This document shows positions 8,460-17,066 of a stretch of DNA of 64,000 bases, piece after piece. The stretch's first letter is position 1. The number at the start of each line of letters is the position of its first letter. The position numbers and the translations under genes were made by a program. This DNA comes from Geomonas propionica (GTDB lineage Bacteria; Desulfobacterota; Desulfuromonadia; Geobacterales; Geobacteraceae): assembly GCF_016458235.1 (NCBI RefSeq), contig NZ_JAEMHK010000004.1, positions 124,001 through 188,000 on the forward strand, given 5' to 3'. The notes below the pieces were generated by a model that was not told where the DNA came from, made no database searches, and worked only from the letters and a program-made list of their open reading frames with translations.

Positions 8460-11075
8460 ATGAGCAACAGTATCAGCGATTACGGCATCATCGGTAACCT
8501 GCAGTCGGTAGCGCTGGTGGGACGCGACGGGGCCATCGACTGGCTCTGCCTGCCGCACATGGACTCCCCGAGCGTCTTCGCGGCACTGCTGGACCGGGAC
8601 CGGGGCGGCACCTTCTCCGTCACCCCGGAAGGAGAATGGGATTCCAACCTCTCCTACCTCGACGACAGCAACGTACTCACCGGCCGCTTCCGCACCAGGA
8701 GCGGCAGCTATACCCTCACCGACTTCCTCACCCTCCCCGAGCCAAAGGACAAGGACGGCCTGCGTGACTTCGTGCTGCTGCGCCTGATCAAGGTCGACCG
8801 CGGGTCGGTCAGGATCCGGGTCCGTTTCTCCCCCCGGTTCGACTACGGCCGCGTCACCCCGGAACTGACGCTTCACCCCGGGCGCGGCGTGGTGGCCCGC
8901 GGTGGCGACCACGTCGTCGCCCTCTCCTGCACCGGCGCGCTCTCCGCCAACGGGGGAGACGCCGAGGGAGTCTGGGATCTGCGCCAGGGGGAGCGCGCGG
9001 TGCTCCGGCTGCACTTCGGGGCCAGTGAGCCCGATCTGCTCACCGAAGGGAGAGCCGAGCAGCTCCTGGTGGAAACGCTTGCCTTCTGGCGCGGCTGGCT
9101 GCACGGCAGCGGCACCGGCTTTTTCAACGAACTCGGCCCGCACCGGGTCCCGGTGATCCGCTCCCTGTTGGTGCTGAAGCTCCTCTGCTTCCAGCCGCAG
9201 GGGACCATGGCCGCGGCGGCCACCACCTCGCTCCCCGAGGAGATCGGGGGGGTGCGCAACTGGGACTACCGCTACTCCTGGGTGCGCGACACCGCCATGG
9301 CGCTCACCGCGCTCTTCGAGGTGGGGCACTTCGACGAGGTGCAGAATTACCTCCGCTGGCTGGAAGAGGTGATCCTGAAGAGCGGGAGAAACGAGTTGCA
9401 GGTGATGTACCGCATGGATGGCTCCGGCGAGCTTTCCGAATTCGAACTGCCACACCTGCAGGGGTACCGCGGCTCGGTCCCGGTGCGCATCGGCAACCAG
9501 GCGGCGCAGCAGAAGCAGTTCAGCATCTACGGCCACGTCCTCATCGCCGCCCACCTCACGCTGAGCCGCAACCGCACATGCACCCCCGAGATGTGGCGGG
9601 GGCTGCGCCTTATGTGCGACTTCGCGCGGGACCACTGGCGCGAGGCGGACTGGAGCATCTGGGAGATACGCGGCGAGCCGCGGCACTACGTCCACTCCAA
9701 GGCGATGTGCTGGGTGACCCTGGACCGCGGCCTGCGCATCGCACGGCACCTGGAGCTGCCGCCGGGAGAGGGGTGGGAGGCGGCGCGCGCCGAGATCGGC
9801 GAGGAGGTGCACGCGCACGGCTGGAGCGATGCGCGCCAGGCCTTCACCATGTGGTACGACAGCGACGTCCTGGACGGCAGCGCGCTCCTCATGTCCATAA
9901 GCGACTTCATCTCCTTCGACGATCCCCGCATGCTCGCCACGGTGGAGGCGCTGCGCATGGACCTCGGCGACGACGGCTTCCTCTACCGCTACCGCGCCGA
10001 CGACCGCCTCCCGGGACGCGACGGCACCTTCCTCGCCTGCACCCTCTGGCTGATCACTAACCTCGCCAAGCAGGGGGAGATCGATGAGGCGGACCTCCTG
10101 TTGGGACGCGTGGACCAGGTGGGGGGCCACCTCCACCTCCTGGCGGAGGAGTACGATCCGCTCTGGCAGGAGCAACTGGGCAACTTCCCCCAGGCCTTCA
10201 GCCACGAGGCCTACATCGTCGCCGCCACTGCGCTCGCCAACGCCAAGGCGGACGCCCTGCGCCGGCCGGAGCCGCCGGAGCGCGTCCTTCCCGAGGCGCC
10301 CCGTGGGCCGACCGCCGCCACCCCGGAGCAACTGGCGGCACTGCTTGACGAAGTGGCCCGGGATTACGCCCAGGACGGGTATCCGGACTACCGGAGTCTC
10401 GCCGCCGGGGGGATGCAGGAGAAAATCGCGCAGGCCCTCGCCTCCCTGGCCTCCTTCGACCTGGACCGCCTCGAGGAGAAGGAGAACCCGGTAAGGACCA
10501 GCTTCTGGTGCAACATGCACAGCCTGGTGGTGATCCACGCCGTGCTCGCGCTCAAGCCCCGGGTGTCCGTTAAGGAGATCCCCAAGTTCTACCGCAAGGC
10601 GGGGTGCCGCATCGGCCGCGAGGAATACAGCGCGGAGGCGATCCTGCACGGCATCCTGCGCGGCAACCGCCCGGCGCCGGGGTGGCTCCTCCCCCCCCTC
10701 CCTCCCGGCGACCCGCGCCTGCGCCGCTCCATCCGTCCCAGCGATCCCCGGGTGCTCTTCGCGGTCCACACCGGCACCGCCTCTTCCCCTCCCATCACCG
10801 TCCTTACCCCGGCCACCCTGGACAACGACCTCTCGGCGGCCCTGCGGCGCTACCTCGAGCGGCAGGCGCGGCTGGATCTAGCCGGCAGGAAACTGGTGCT
10901 TCCCCGCATCTTCAAGTGGTTCGACGATCCCGGCAGGACGGCGCACGACGTGGCGGTGTTCGTGGCCGGCTACACCGATGCCGACACCGCGCGCGAGATC
11001 CGGGAGCACCCGGAATCGTTCCAACTCGAGTACGCGCAGTACGATTGGAGGCTCGAGGCGCCCCTTAGGCGCTGA
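8460..11075 (+). CDS. GH15 family glycoside hydrolase fused to a DUF547 domain
   Basis: 871 residues from the ATG at 8460, preceded by AAGGGG. Residues about 1-605 form a GH15 (glucoamylase/trehalase-type) enzyme: opening DYGIIGNLQSVALVGRDGAIDWLC, catalytic-domain motifs NWDYRYSWVRD (about 264), WSIWEIRGEPRHYVHSKAMCW (about 397; Glu is the likely general acid) and EEYDPLWQEQLGNFPQAFSH (about 562). Residues about 629-870 form a DUF547 domain: ILHGILRGNR, DPRVLFAVHTGTASSPP, LDNDLSAALRRYL and LPRIFKWF. DUF547 is normally a separate protein of unknown role. There is no signal peptide, so it is probably cytoplasmic, acting on trehalose or alpha-glucans. A TATACT -10-like hexamer lies at 8401. The enolase-superfamily gene follows after 58 bases. 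Confidence 0.88.
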   Translation: MSNSISDYGIIGNLQSVALVGRDGAIDWLCLPHMDSPSVFAALLDRDRGGTFSVTPEGEWDSNLSYLDDSNVLTGRFRTRSGSYTLTDFLTLPEPKDKDGLRDFVLLRLIKVDRGSVRIRVRFSPRFDYGRVTPELTLHPGRGVVARGGDHVVALSCTGALSANGGDAEGVWDLRQGERAVLRLHFGASEPDLLTEGRAEQLLVETLAFWRGWLHGSGTGFFNELGPHRVPVIRSLLVLKLLCFQPQGTMAAAATTSLPEEIGGVRNWDYRYSWVRDTAMALTALFEVGHFDEVQNYLRWLEEVILKSGRNELQVMYRMDGSGELSEFELPHLQGYRGSVPVRIGNQAAQQKQFSIYGHVLIAAHLTLSRNRTCTPEMWRGLRLMCDFARDHWREADWSIWEIRGEPRHYVHSKAMCWVTLDRGLRIARHLELPPGEGWEAARAEIGEEVHAHGWSDARQAFTMWYDSDVLDGSALLMSISDFISFDDPRMLATVEALRMDLGDDGFLYRYRADDRLPGRDGTFLACTLWLITNLAKQGEIDEADLLLGRVDQVGGHLHLLAEEYDPLWQEQLGNFPQAFSHEAYIVAATALANAKADALRRPEPPERVLPEAPRGPTAATPEQLAALLDEVARDYAQDGYPDYRSLAAGGMQEKIAQALASLASFDLDRLEEKENPVRTSFWCNMHSLVVIHAVLALKPRVSVKEIPKFYRKAGCRIGREEYSAEAILHGILRGNRPAPGWLLPPLPPGDPRLRRSIRPSDPRVLFAVHTGTASSPPITVLTPATLDNDLSAALRRYLERQARLDLAGRKLVLPRIFKWFDDPGRTAHDVAVFVAGYTDADTAREIREHPESFQLEYAQYDWRLEAPLRR

Positions 11076-11133
11076 GGGCGGCGGAGCAGGTGCGGCGGCT
11101 GGTGAAAATAGCTGCGCCGCGGGAGGAATCGGC

Positions 11134-12222
11134 ATGAAAAAGGCCATCGTGGAACGGGTGGAGGTCAACTGCTACCGCATCCCCACCGAGGAGCGCGAAT
11201 CCGACGGCACCTACCTCTGGGAAGACACCGTGCTGGTGGCGACCCATATCTACTGCGGCGGGGAGAAGGGGTTCGGCTACAGTTACGCCGCCCCTGCGGC
11301 CGCGACGCTGATCAAGGACAAGCTGGGCGACCTGCTGTGCGGGCGTAACGCGCTCGACATCACCGGTACCTGGCTCCTCCTGACCGGCGCCCTGCGCAAC
11401 CTGGGCGACGCCGGGATCGGCATGATGGCGGTCTCGGCCCTGGACGCCGCCCTCTGGGACCTGAAGGCCCGGCTGCTCGGGGTGCCGCTGGTTTCGCTAC
11501 TGGGCGAGGCGCGCGAGCGGGTCCCGGTCTACGGTAGCGGCGGCTTCACCTCCTATCCGGTCGACAAGCTGCAGCGGCAGCTCTCGGGGTGGGTGGGACA
11601 GGGGATCAGCCGGGTCAAGATGAAGGTGGGGCGTGATGCCCAGGCGGACCCGGAGCGGGTCCGGGCGGCCCGGCAGGCGATCGGGGCCGAAGCGGAACTC
11701 ATGGTGGACGCCAACGGCGGCTATGCCCGCAAGCAGGCGCTCGCACTGGCGACGCAGTTCGCGGCACAGGGGGTGACCTGGTTCGAGGAGCCGGTGCCGC
11801 ACCAGGACCGGGAGGGGCTGCACTTGGTACGCGACCTGGCGCCGGAGGGGATGGAGATCTCTTCGGGGGAATACGGCTTCAATCTCGGCTACTTCCTCGA
11901 CCTCCTGCGCGGAGGCTGCGTCGACGTGCTCCAGGCCGACGCCACCCGCTGCGGGGTGACCGGGTTCATGGAGGCCGCGGCCCTGTGTGGCGCCTGGGGG
12001 CTCCCCATGTCCTCCCACTGCGCGCCGGCGCTGCACCTGCACCTTTGCTGCGGCGCGACCCCGATTCGCCACCTGGAATACTTCCACGACCACGTCCGCA
12101 TCGAGCGGATGCTGTTCGAGGGGGTCATCGAACCGTGGCACGGCACCCTGGCGCCGGACCTGGAACGCCCCGGGCACGGCCTCGCGCTCCGGATGAACGA
12201 GGCGGCGAGATTCAAAATCTGA
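11134..12222 (+). CDS. Enolase superfamily enzyme, mandelate racemase subgroup
   Basis: 362 residues from the ATG at 11134 with GGGAGG seven bases upstream. All mandelate-racemase catalytic positions are present: KMK (Lys162, Lys164), metal ligands Asp192 (VDANGG), Glu218 (FEEPV) and Glu246 (SSGEYG), the Asp-His dyad Asp269 (QADATRCG) and His295 (SSHCAP), and Glu315 (LEYFHDH). These sit almost at the racemase numbering. The enzyme should abstract the alpha-proton of a carboxylate substrate, most likely as an acid-sugar dehydratase or racemase; the substrate is unknown. It is 13 bases upstream of a FAD/Fe-S oxidoreductase and 58 bases downstream of the GH15 gene, so the three may form a carbohydrate or hydroxyacid oxidation operon. 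Confidence 0.85.
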   Translation: MKKAIVERVEVNCYRIPTEERESDGTYLWEDTVLVATHIYCGGEKGFGYSYAAPAAATLIKDKLGDLLCGRNALDITGTWLLLTGALRNLGDAGIGMMAVSALDAALWDLKARLLGVPLVSLLGEARERVPVYGSGGFTSYPVDKLQRQLSGWVGQGISRVKMKVGRDAQADPERVRAARQAIGAEAELMVDANGGYARKQALALATQFAAQGVTWFEEPVPHQDREGLHLVRDLAPEGMEISSGEYGFNLGYFLDLLRGGCVDVLQADATRCGVTGFMEAAALCGAWGLPMSSHCAPALHLHLCCGATPIRHLEYFHDHVRIERMLFEGVIEPWHGTLAPDLERPGHGLALRMNEAARFKI

Positions 12223-12235
12223 CCGAGGAGGAGCG

Positions 12236-15133
12236 ATGAGGGAACCAGAAAGTAAAGACACCGACACGCTGAACGCCAACGCCCTGGAGGCCGAGCTGCG
12301 CGCGGTCGTTGATGGAGAGGTCCGTTTCGACAGCACGAGCCGCGCGCTCTACGCCACCGACGCCTCCAACTACCGCCAGATACCGGTCGGCGTGGTGCTG
12401 CCCAAGAGTACCGACGCGGTGATAAAGACCCTGGAGGTTTGCCACAGGCACGGCGCCCCGGTGGTCTCGCGCGGTGGCGGCACCGCCCTGTGCGGCCAGA
12501 CCTGCAACGTCGCCGTGGTCATCGACCACTCCAAGTACCTGCGCGGCATCCTGGAGATCGACCCGCAAAAAAGGATCGCGCGGGTGCAACCGGGGGTGGT
12601 CTTGGACCAACTGCGCGACGAGACCGAGAAGGTGCATCTCACCTACGGCCCCGACCCCGCCACCCACGACCACAACACCTTCGGCGGTATGATCGGCAAC
12701 AACTCCTGCGGCATCCACTCGGTCATGGCCGGGCGTACCGCCGACAACGTGCTGGAGTTGGACGTGGTCACCTACGACGGCGTGCGCATGACGGTCGGCC
12801 CCACCAGCGAGGAGGAACTGGAGCGGATCATCGCCGCGGGCGGGAGGCGCGGCGAGATCTACGCCGGGCTGCGCGACATCCGCGACCGCTACGCCAGGGA
12901 CATCCGGCGCCGCTATCCCAAGATCCCGCGTCGCGTCTCCGGCTTTAACCTGGATGACCTCCTCCCCGAGAACGGGTTCAACGTGGCGCGGGCCCTGGTG
13001 GGGACCGAGGGAACCTGTGTCACCGTGCTTGAGGCGACCGTGCGACTGGTGCACAGCCCGCCGGCGCGGACGCTTTTGGTGCTCGGCTACCCCGACGTCT
13101 ACAGCGCCGCCGACGACATCGGCGCCCTGTTGGAGTTCGGCCCGGTAGGCCTCGAGGGGCTGGACGAGCTCCTCATCAAGTTCATGAAGAAGAAGAAACT
13201 GCACCCCGAGGACATCGAGCTTCTCCCCCCGGGCAAAGGGTGGCTCCTGGCCGAGTTCGGCGGCGATACCAAGGAGGAGTCCGATCGCAAGGCGCGCCTG
13301 GCCATGAAGAAGATCGGCAAGCGGGACGACGCCCCCAGCATGAAGCTCTTTTCCGACGCGAAGGAGGAGAAGATGGTCTGGGATGTGCGGGAATCGGGGC
13401 TTGGCGCCACCGCCAACGTCCCCGGGGTGCCCCTGGGGTGGCCGGGATGGGAGGACGCCGCCGTCCCGCCGGAAAAGGTGGGTCCCTACCTGCGCGATTT
13501 CCACGACCTTTTGAAGGAGCACGGCCTGATCGCCTCGCTCTACGGTCACTTCGGCGACGGCTGCATCCACTGCCGCATCTCCTTCGACCTCTTTACCCAC
13601 CAAGGTGTGCAGAATTACCTCAGTTTTCTGGACCAGGCCACCGATCTCGTGGTGCGCTACGGCGGCTCCTTCTCCGCCGAGCACGGCGACGGGCAGTCCA
13701 AGGCGATCTATCTCGAAAAGATGTACGGCCCCGAACTCATGGAGGCGTTCCGGCGCTTCAAGGAACTGTGGGACCCGCAGTGGAAGATGAACCCCGGCAA
13801 GGTCGTGGAGCCCTTCCGTCCCGACCAGAACCTGCGGCTGGGGCCGGCGTACAACCCCTGGCAGCCCGAGACCCGGTTCCGCTTCCCCCACGACGACGGC
13901 AGTTTCCCGCGCGCGATCCTGCGCTGCGTCGGGGTCGGCAAGTGCCGCCGCACCCACGACGCCTTCATGTGCCCGAGCTACCTGGCCACCCTGGAGGAGA
14001 AGCACACCACCCGCGGCCGCGCCCATCTGCTCTTCGAGATGTTCCGGGGCGACTTCGTCTCCGACGGCTGGCACAGCAAGGAGGTTCTGGAATCCCTGGA
14101 ATACTGCCTTTCCTGCAAAGGGTGCAAGACCGACTGCCCGGTCAACGTGGACATGGCCACCTACAAGGCCGAGTTTCTGCACCATCACTACCGGCGCCGG
14201 CTCCGTCCGCTCCCCGCCTACTCCATGGGGCTCTTCGGCATCTGGGGTTCCCTGGGCGCCAAGGTACCGGCCCTCGCCAACTTCATGGGGCAGACCCCGG
14301 TGCTCTCCGGCATCACCAAGGCGCTGGGCGGCATCGCGCCCGAACGGAGCATGCCCCGCTTCGCCGACGAGACCTTCACCTCCTGGTACAAAAGCGGCAA
14401 ACACGGCGGCCGCAGCGAAGGTCGGCGCGTCGTCCTCTATCCCGACATCTTCAACGACTGCTTCTTCCCCGAGACCTTGAAGGCAGCCTTCGAGCTCCTC
14501 ACCCGTTACGGCTACCAGGTGATCATCCCGAAAAAGCGTCCCCCCGTGGTGCGTCCCCCCATCGACTACGGCATGCTCAGCTACGCGAGGAAGAAGATCC
14601 TCAAGGCGGTGGAGCTATTGAGCCCCTACGTGCGCCAGGGCATCCCGGTGTTGATCCTGGAGCCGAGCACCGCCGCCGTCTTCCGGGACGAGTTGTCCGA
14701 GCTCTACCCGCAGCACGAGGACGGCAAGCGGGTTACCAGCCTCACCGTGACCCTGTCCGAGTTCATGAAGAGGGAAAGCCTCACCCCGCCCAAGCTTTCC
14801 GGAACCATCGTGTACCAGGCCCACTGCCACCAGAAGGCGCTATTGAACCCGGAGGCCGCTCACGAGCTGCTGAAGCAGATGGGGCTCACCGTGCTCGAGC
14901 CGCAGCAGGGATGCTGCGGCATGGCCGGCTCGTTCGGCTTCGAGAAAGGGAAGTACGAGATCTCCATGCGCATCGCCGAGATGGGGTTTCTCCCCGCAGT
15001 GAGGCAGGCCCGTCAGGGCGACTACATCGTCGCCGACGGTTTCAGTTGCCGCACCCAGATCCTGCAGGCGACCCAGCGCAAGCCCCTGCACCTGGCCGAG
15101 TTGCTCCTTTTGGCACTGAACCGCAGCCGGTGA
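12236..15133 (+). CDS. FAD-binding and Fe-S oxidoreductase (YdiJ / D-2-hydroxyacid dehydrogenase-like)
   Basis: 965 residues with a GAGGAGGAG ribosome site. FAD_binding_4 domain (about 45-190; VVSRGGGTALCGQTCN and FGGMIGNNSCG), FAD-oxidase C domain (about 260-545), then an Fe-S module with RCVGVGKCRR...MCPSY (about 562-582) and CLSCKGCKTDCPVN (about 624-637), and cysteine-rich CCG domains (YQAHCHQKAL and GCCGMAGSFGFEKGKYE). This is the fused GlcD-GlcF architecture of YdiJ and Dld-II type D-lactate or D-2-hydroxyglutarate dehydrogenases, which pass electrons from a 2-hydroxyacid through flavin and clusters to quinone or an electron-transfer partner. It probably works with the enolase-superfamily enzyme 13 bases upstream. 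The substrate is not determinable from sequence. Confidence 0.9.
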   Translation: MREPESKDTDTLNANALEAELRAVVDGEVRFDSTSRALYATDASNYRQIPVGVVLPKSTDAVIKTLEVCHRHGAPVVSRGGGTALCGQTCNVAVVIDHSKYLRGILEIDPQKRIARVQPGVVLDQLRDETEKVHLTYGPDPATHDHNTFGGMIGNNSCGIHSVMAGRTADNVLELDVVTYDGVRMTVGPTSEEELERIIAAGGRRGEIYAGLRDIRDRYARDIRRRYPKIPRRVSGFNLDDLLPENGFNVARALVGTEGTCVTVLEATVRLVHSPPARTLLVLGYPDVYSAADDIGALLEFGPVGLEGLDELLIKFMKKKKLHPEDIELLPPGKGWLLAEFGGDTKEESDRKARLAMKKIGKRDDAPSMKLFSDAKEEKMVWDVRESGLGATANVPGVPLGWPGWEDAAVPPEKVGPYLRDFHDLLKEHGLIASLYGHFGDGCIHCRISFDLFTHQGVQNYLSFLDQATDLVVRYGGSFSAEHGDGQSKAIYLEKMYGPELMEAFRRFKELWDPQWKMNPGKVVEPFRPDQNLRLGPAYNPWQPETRFRFPHDDGSFPRAILRCVGVGKCRRTHDAFMCPSYLATLEEKHTTRGRAHLLFEMFRGDFVSDGWHSKEVLESLEYCLSCKGCKTDCPVNVDMATYKAEFLHHHYRRRLRPLPAYSMGLFGIWGSLGAKVPALANFMGQTPVLSGITKALGGIAPERSMPRFADETFTSWYKSGKHGGRSEGRRVVLYPDIFNDCFFPETLKAAFELLTRYGYQVIIPKKRPPVVRPPIDYGMLSYARKKILKAVELLSPYVRQGIPVLILEPSTAAVFRDELSELYPQHEDGKRVTSLTVTLSEFMKRESLTPPKLSGTIVYQAHCHQKALLNPEAAHELLKQMGLTVLEPQQGCCGMAGSFGFEKGKYEISMRIAEMGFLPAVRQARQGDYIVADGFSCRTQILQATQRKPLHLAELLLLALNRSR

Positions 15134-15180
15134 ACCAGGAGTCACAGGAGACACTCCTGCGTCCTCACGACATTTTCCTC

Positions 15181-15238
15181 TTGTTTGTAATACAAAAAGG
15201 TGTAAAGTCTTAAATCGAACAAACGTTCGATTTAAGAC
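15181..15238 (+). promoter_or_regulatory. Promoter overlapped by a perfect 14-bp inverted repeat containing a LexA/DinR-type box
   Basis: A possible promoter has TTGTTT at 15181-15186 and TG-TAAAGT at 15201-15208 with a 16-base spacer. Immediately downstream, 15207-15220 (GTCTTAAATCGAAC) and 15225-15238 are perfect inverted repeats with a 4-base centre AAAC. The core CGAACAAACGTTCG (15216-15229) fits the Gram-positive LexA consensus CGAACRNRYGTTCG at every position. It lies over the expected transcription start of the ThiS-like gene at 15326. No T-run follows, so it is an operator rather than a terminator. The binding protein is unknown. Confidence 0.55.
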
Positions 15239-15325
15239 AGGGGCCGATGCCTCACTCTCAGTCAGTTGCAGCATGAAACGGTGAAGCACCGCCTGCAATG
15301 TCACAACCAACGAGAGGAGTCAGAC

Positions 15326-15619
15326 ATGTTATCGAGAGCAAACACGACGGTACGGATGTTCGGCCTGCTGCACACCTTCAGGAAAGACCATGGTCTTTCT
15401 TCCCAGGCCGAGGTAGCGGTCCCCGAGGAGGGATGTCCCGCGGCGGCCATCGCCGGGGAGCTTGGTCTTCCCATGGAGAAGATCGAGGCGGTTTTCGTGA
15501 ACCACAAGGCGTATGCCTTGGACCACGAAGTTCATCCCGGTGACCAGGTTGCCTTCGTCCCCACCGGCATTCCCGGCCCCGGCCGCATGATGCTTGGCAT
15601 CCGTCACGCCCACAAGTAG
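15326..15619 (+). CDS. MoaD/ThiS-like (beta-grasp) small protein
   Basis: 97 residues from an ATG preceded by GAGAGGAG. The sequence VRMFGLLHTFRKDHGL, an alternating middle and VFVNHKAYALDHEVHPGDQVAFVPTGIPGP match the ubiquitin-like beta-grasp fold of MoaD/ThiS proteins. The family's C-terminal GG used for sulfur carrier activation is absent: the protein ends GIRHAHK. It is therefore probably not a classical sulfur carrier, and may be a regulatory or tungsten/molybdenum-cofactor-associated paralogue. No cofactor-synthesis genes are adjacent. It appears monocistronic, with a palindromic operator upstream and a GC hairpin downstream. Confidence 0.7.
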   Translation: MLSRANTTVRMFGLLHTFRKDHGLSSQAEVAVPEEGCPAAAIAGELGLPMEKIEAVFVNHKAYALDHEVHPGDQVAFVPTGIPGPGRMMLGIRHAHK

Positions 15620-15636
15620 ACGTACCCCAATGTGAA

Positions 15637-15663
15637 CCGGCCGCCGAACACAGCGGCGGCCGG
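15637..15663 (+). terminator. Hairpin downstream of the ThiS-like gene
   Basis: CCGGCCGCCG (15637-15646) and CGGCGGCCGG (15654-15663) form a perfect 10-bp stem with a 7-base loop, 17 bases after the stop. The tail CGCTCTTCCCC is pyrimidine-rich but not a U-run, so intrinsic termination may be partial. Confidence 0.5.
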
Positions 15664-15711
15664 CGCTCTTCCCCTCCCCCCACAGCAGGTAGCTTTGCCT
15701 TTTCTCTCTCC

Positions 15712-15800
15712 CGTTTTGCTTCTCTCAGATTTGCTCAGATGTTCTCGAGCCTTGCGCTGACGCGCTATGGCCCGCGGTCCTGTGAGTGGTTTGCTGTTTG
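15712..15800 (+). repeat. CTCAGATT-rich intergenic repeat, copy 1
   Basis: About 85 bases upstream of the methyltransferase gene, starting TTTTGCTTCTCTCAGATTTG and ending CCTGTGAGTGGTTTGC. It aligns along most of its length with 16872-16957 upstream of the next gene. It contains no gene. Confidence 0.6.
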
Positions 15801-15867
15801 GCCGCAGGCCCTGCCTATGGTTTTGCCTGTTTGATCACAGCCGATCAATGTGTTACCGTAGCTGCCC

Positions 15868-16800
15868 ATGAAAGCCTTTCTGCTCCCCCATCTCATCTGT
15901 CCCTCCTGCCTCCCCAAAGAGCACCGGCTGGAGCTGTCGGTCCGGCGGCAAACTGGGGATGACATCATCGACGGCAGCCTCCGCTGCATGGGGTGCGCAC
16001 GGCGCTTTGCCATCGAGGACGGCGTCGCCATGCTCCTGCCAGGCGCCGAGAACGATGGGTACTGGCGCTACGAGGACAGCGAGACCCTGAACCGCTACCT
16101 CTGGAGCCACTATGCCGACCTGCACGGTGACGCCGGCAACGCCGCCGCGGTCGCGGCCTGGGCGGGGGCACTGGCCCACGCTGACACGCCATCTCTGGAC
16201 GCCGGATGTTCGGTGGGAAGAATCGTCCTGGAACTGTCGGCGACAGGCGCCACCGCCGTCGGCTGCGACCTGTCGCTCAGTTTCGTGAAGGCCGCCCGCC
16301 GCCTGGCACGCGAACGCAGGCTCAAGTACTCGCTCCCCCTGGAGGGAAACCTGCGCGAGACCTTCGAGATCGTTCTGCCCGACCATCTCCCCTCCGAAGG
16401 CGCGGAATTCGTGGTCGCCGACGCCCTGCGGCTCCCTTTCGCCAAGGGTAGCTTCGGCAGGGTATCATCCTTGAACGTGCTGGACCGCGTCGGCTATCCG
16501 CTCGCCCACCTCTACGAGATGAACCGCGTCAGCCGCGCCGCGGACGCCCGATTGCTGTTGGCCTCCCCTTTCTCCTGGACCAGCAGCGACATCCCCGAGG
16601 AAAGGTGGCTGGGCGGCACCGCCACCGGTCCCTATGCCGGCAGGGGCATCGACAATGTGCGCGCCCTATTGGAGGGAAAGGGCAAGATCCTGGCGCCCCC
16701 CTGGCGCATCGCCGACGCCCGCGCCGTGCAATGGCACATGCGTTCCCACCGCAACCATTGCGAGACCTTCACCAGCCAGACCCTCCTCGCCCTCCGTTGA
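15868..16800 (+). CDS. SAM-dependent methyltransferase with N-terminal zinc ribbon
   Basis: 310 residues. The N-terminus has a Trm112-like zinc ribbon (Cys11, Cys14, Cys40, Cys43: CPSC and CMGC). A class I methyltransferase follows, with motif I LDAGCSVGRIVLELSA (about 110), an acidic strand end GCDLS and FVVADALRLPFAKGSF as motif II/III. Proteins of this form act on small molecules or lipids, but the substrate here cannot be named. The gene lies between two copies of an 85-base repeat, and the CrtI-like oxidoreductase downstream is on the same strand but 266 bases away. Confidence 0.82.
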   Translation: MKAFLLPHLICPSCLPKEHRLELSVRRQTGDDIIDGSLRCMGCARRFAIEDGVAMLLPGAENDGYWRYEDSETLNRYLWSHYADLHGDAGNAAAVAAWAGALAHADTPSLDAGCSVGRIVLELSATGATAVGCDLSLSFVKAARRLARERRLKYSLPLEGNLRETFEIVLPDHLPSEGAEFVVADALRLPFAKGSFGRVSSLNVLDRVGYPLAHLYEMNRVSRAADARLLLASPFSWTSSDIPEERWLGGTATGPYAGRGIDNVRALLEGKGKILAPPWRIADARAVQWHMRSHRNHCETFTSQTLLALR

Positions 16801-16871
16801 CCCCTTCAGACGCGGGTAAGTTGCTGAGAATTAGGTTTCCGCCCTTCACTTTTCTTTGATTTGCTCTCTCA

Positions 16872-16957
16872 GCTTTGCCTCTCTCAGATTTTCTCAGATT
16901 TCCTCGGGCCTCCGCGCTGAAGCGCTAAGGTCCGCAAGCCCTGTGAACGGTTTTGCC
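16872..16957 (+). repeat. CTCAGATT-rich intergenic repeat, copy 2
   Basis: Second copy of the 15712-15800 element, with matching CTCTCAGATT, CGCGCTGA(A/C)GCGCTA and CCTGTGA(G/A)(T/C)GGTTT blocks. A third short fragment (TTTTCTCAGATTTCCTCAGA) lies at 16971-16990. The 16801-17066 spacer holds nothing else I can recognise. Confidence 0.6.
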
Positions 16958-17066
16958 TGCGCCTTTAGCTTTTCTCAGATTTCCTCAGATTTTCTCCGTG
17001 GCCAATGGTTTTCGGTTTGTTAGACTTGAACCTCGTGTTTTCAAATGGGCAGACAAGGGGTTGCAG

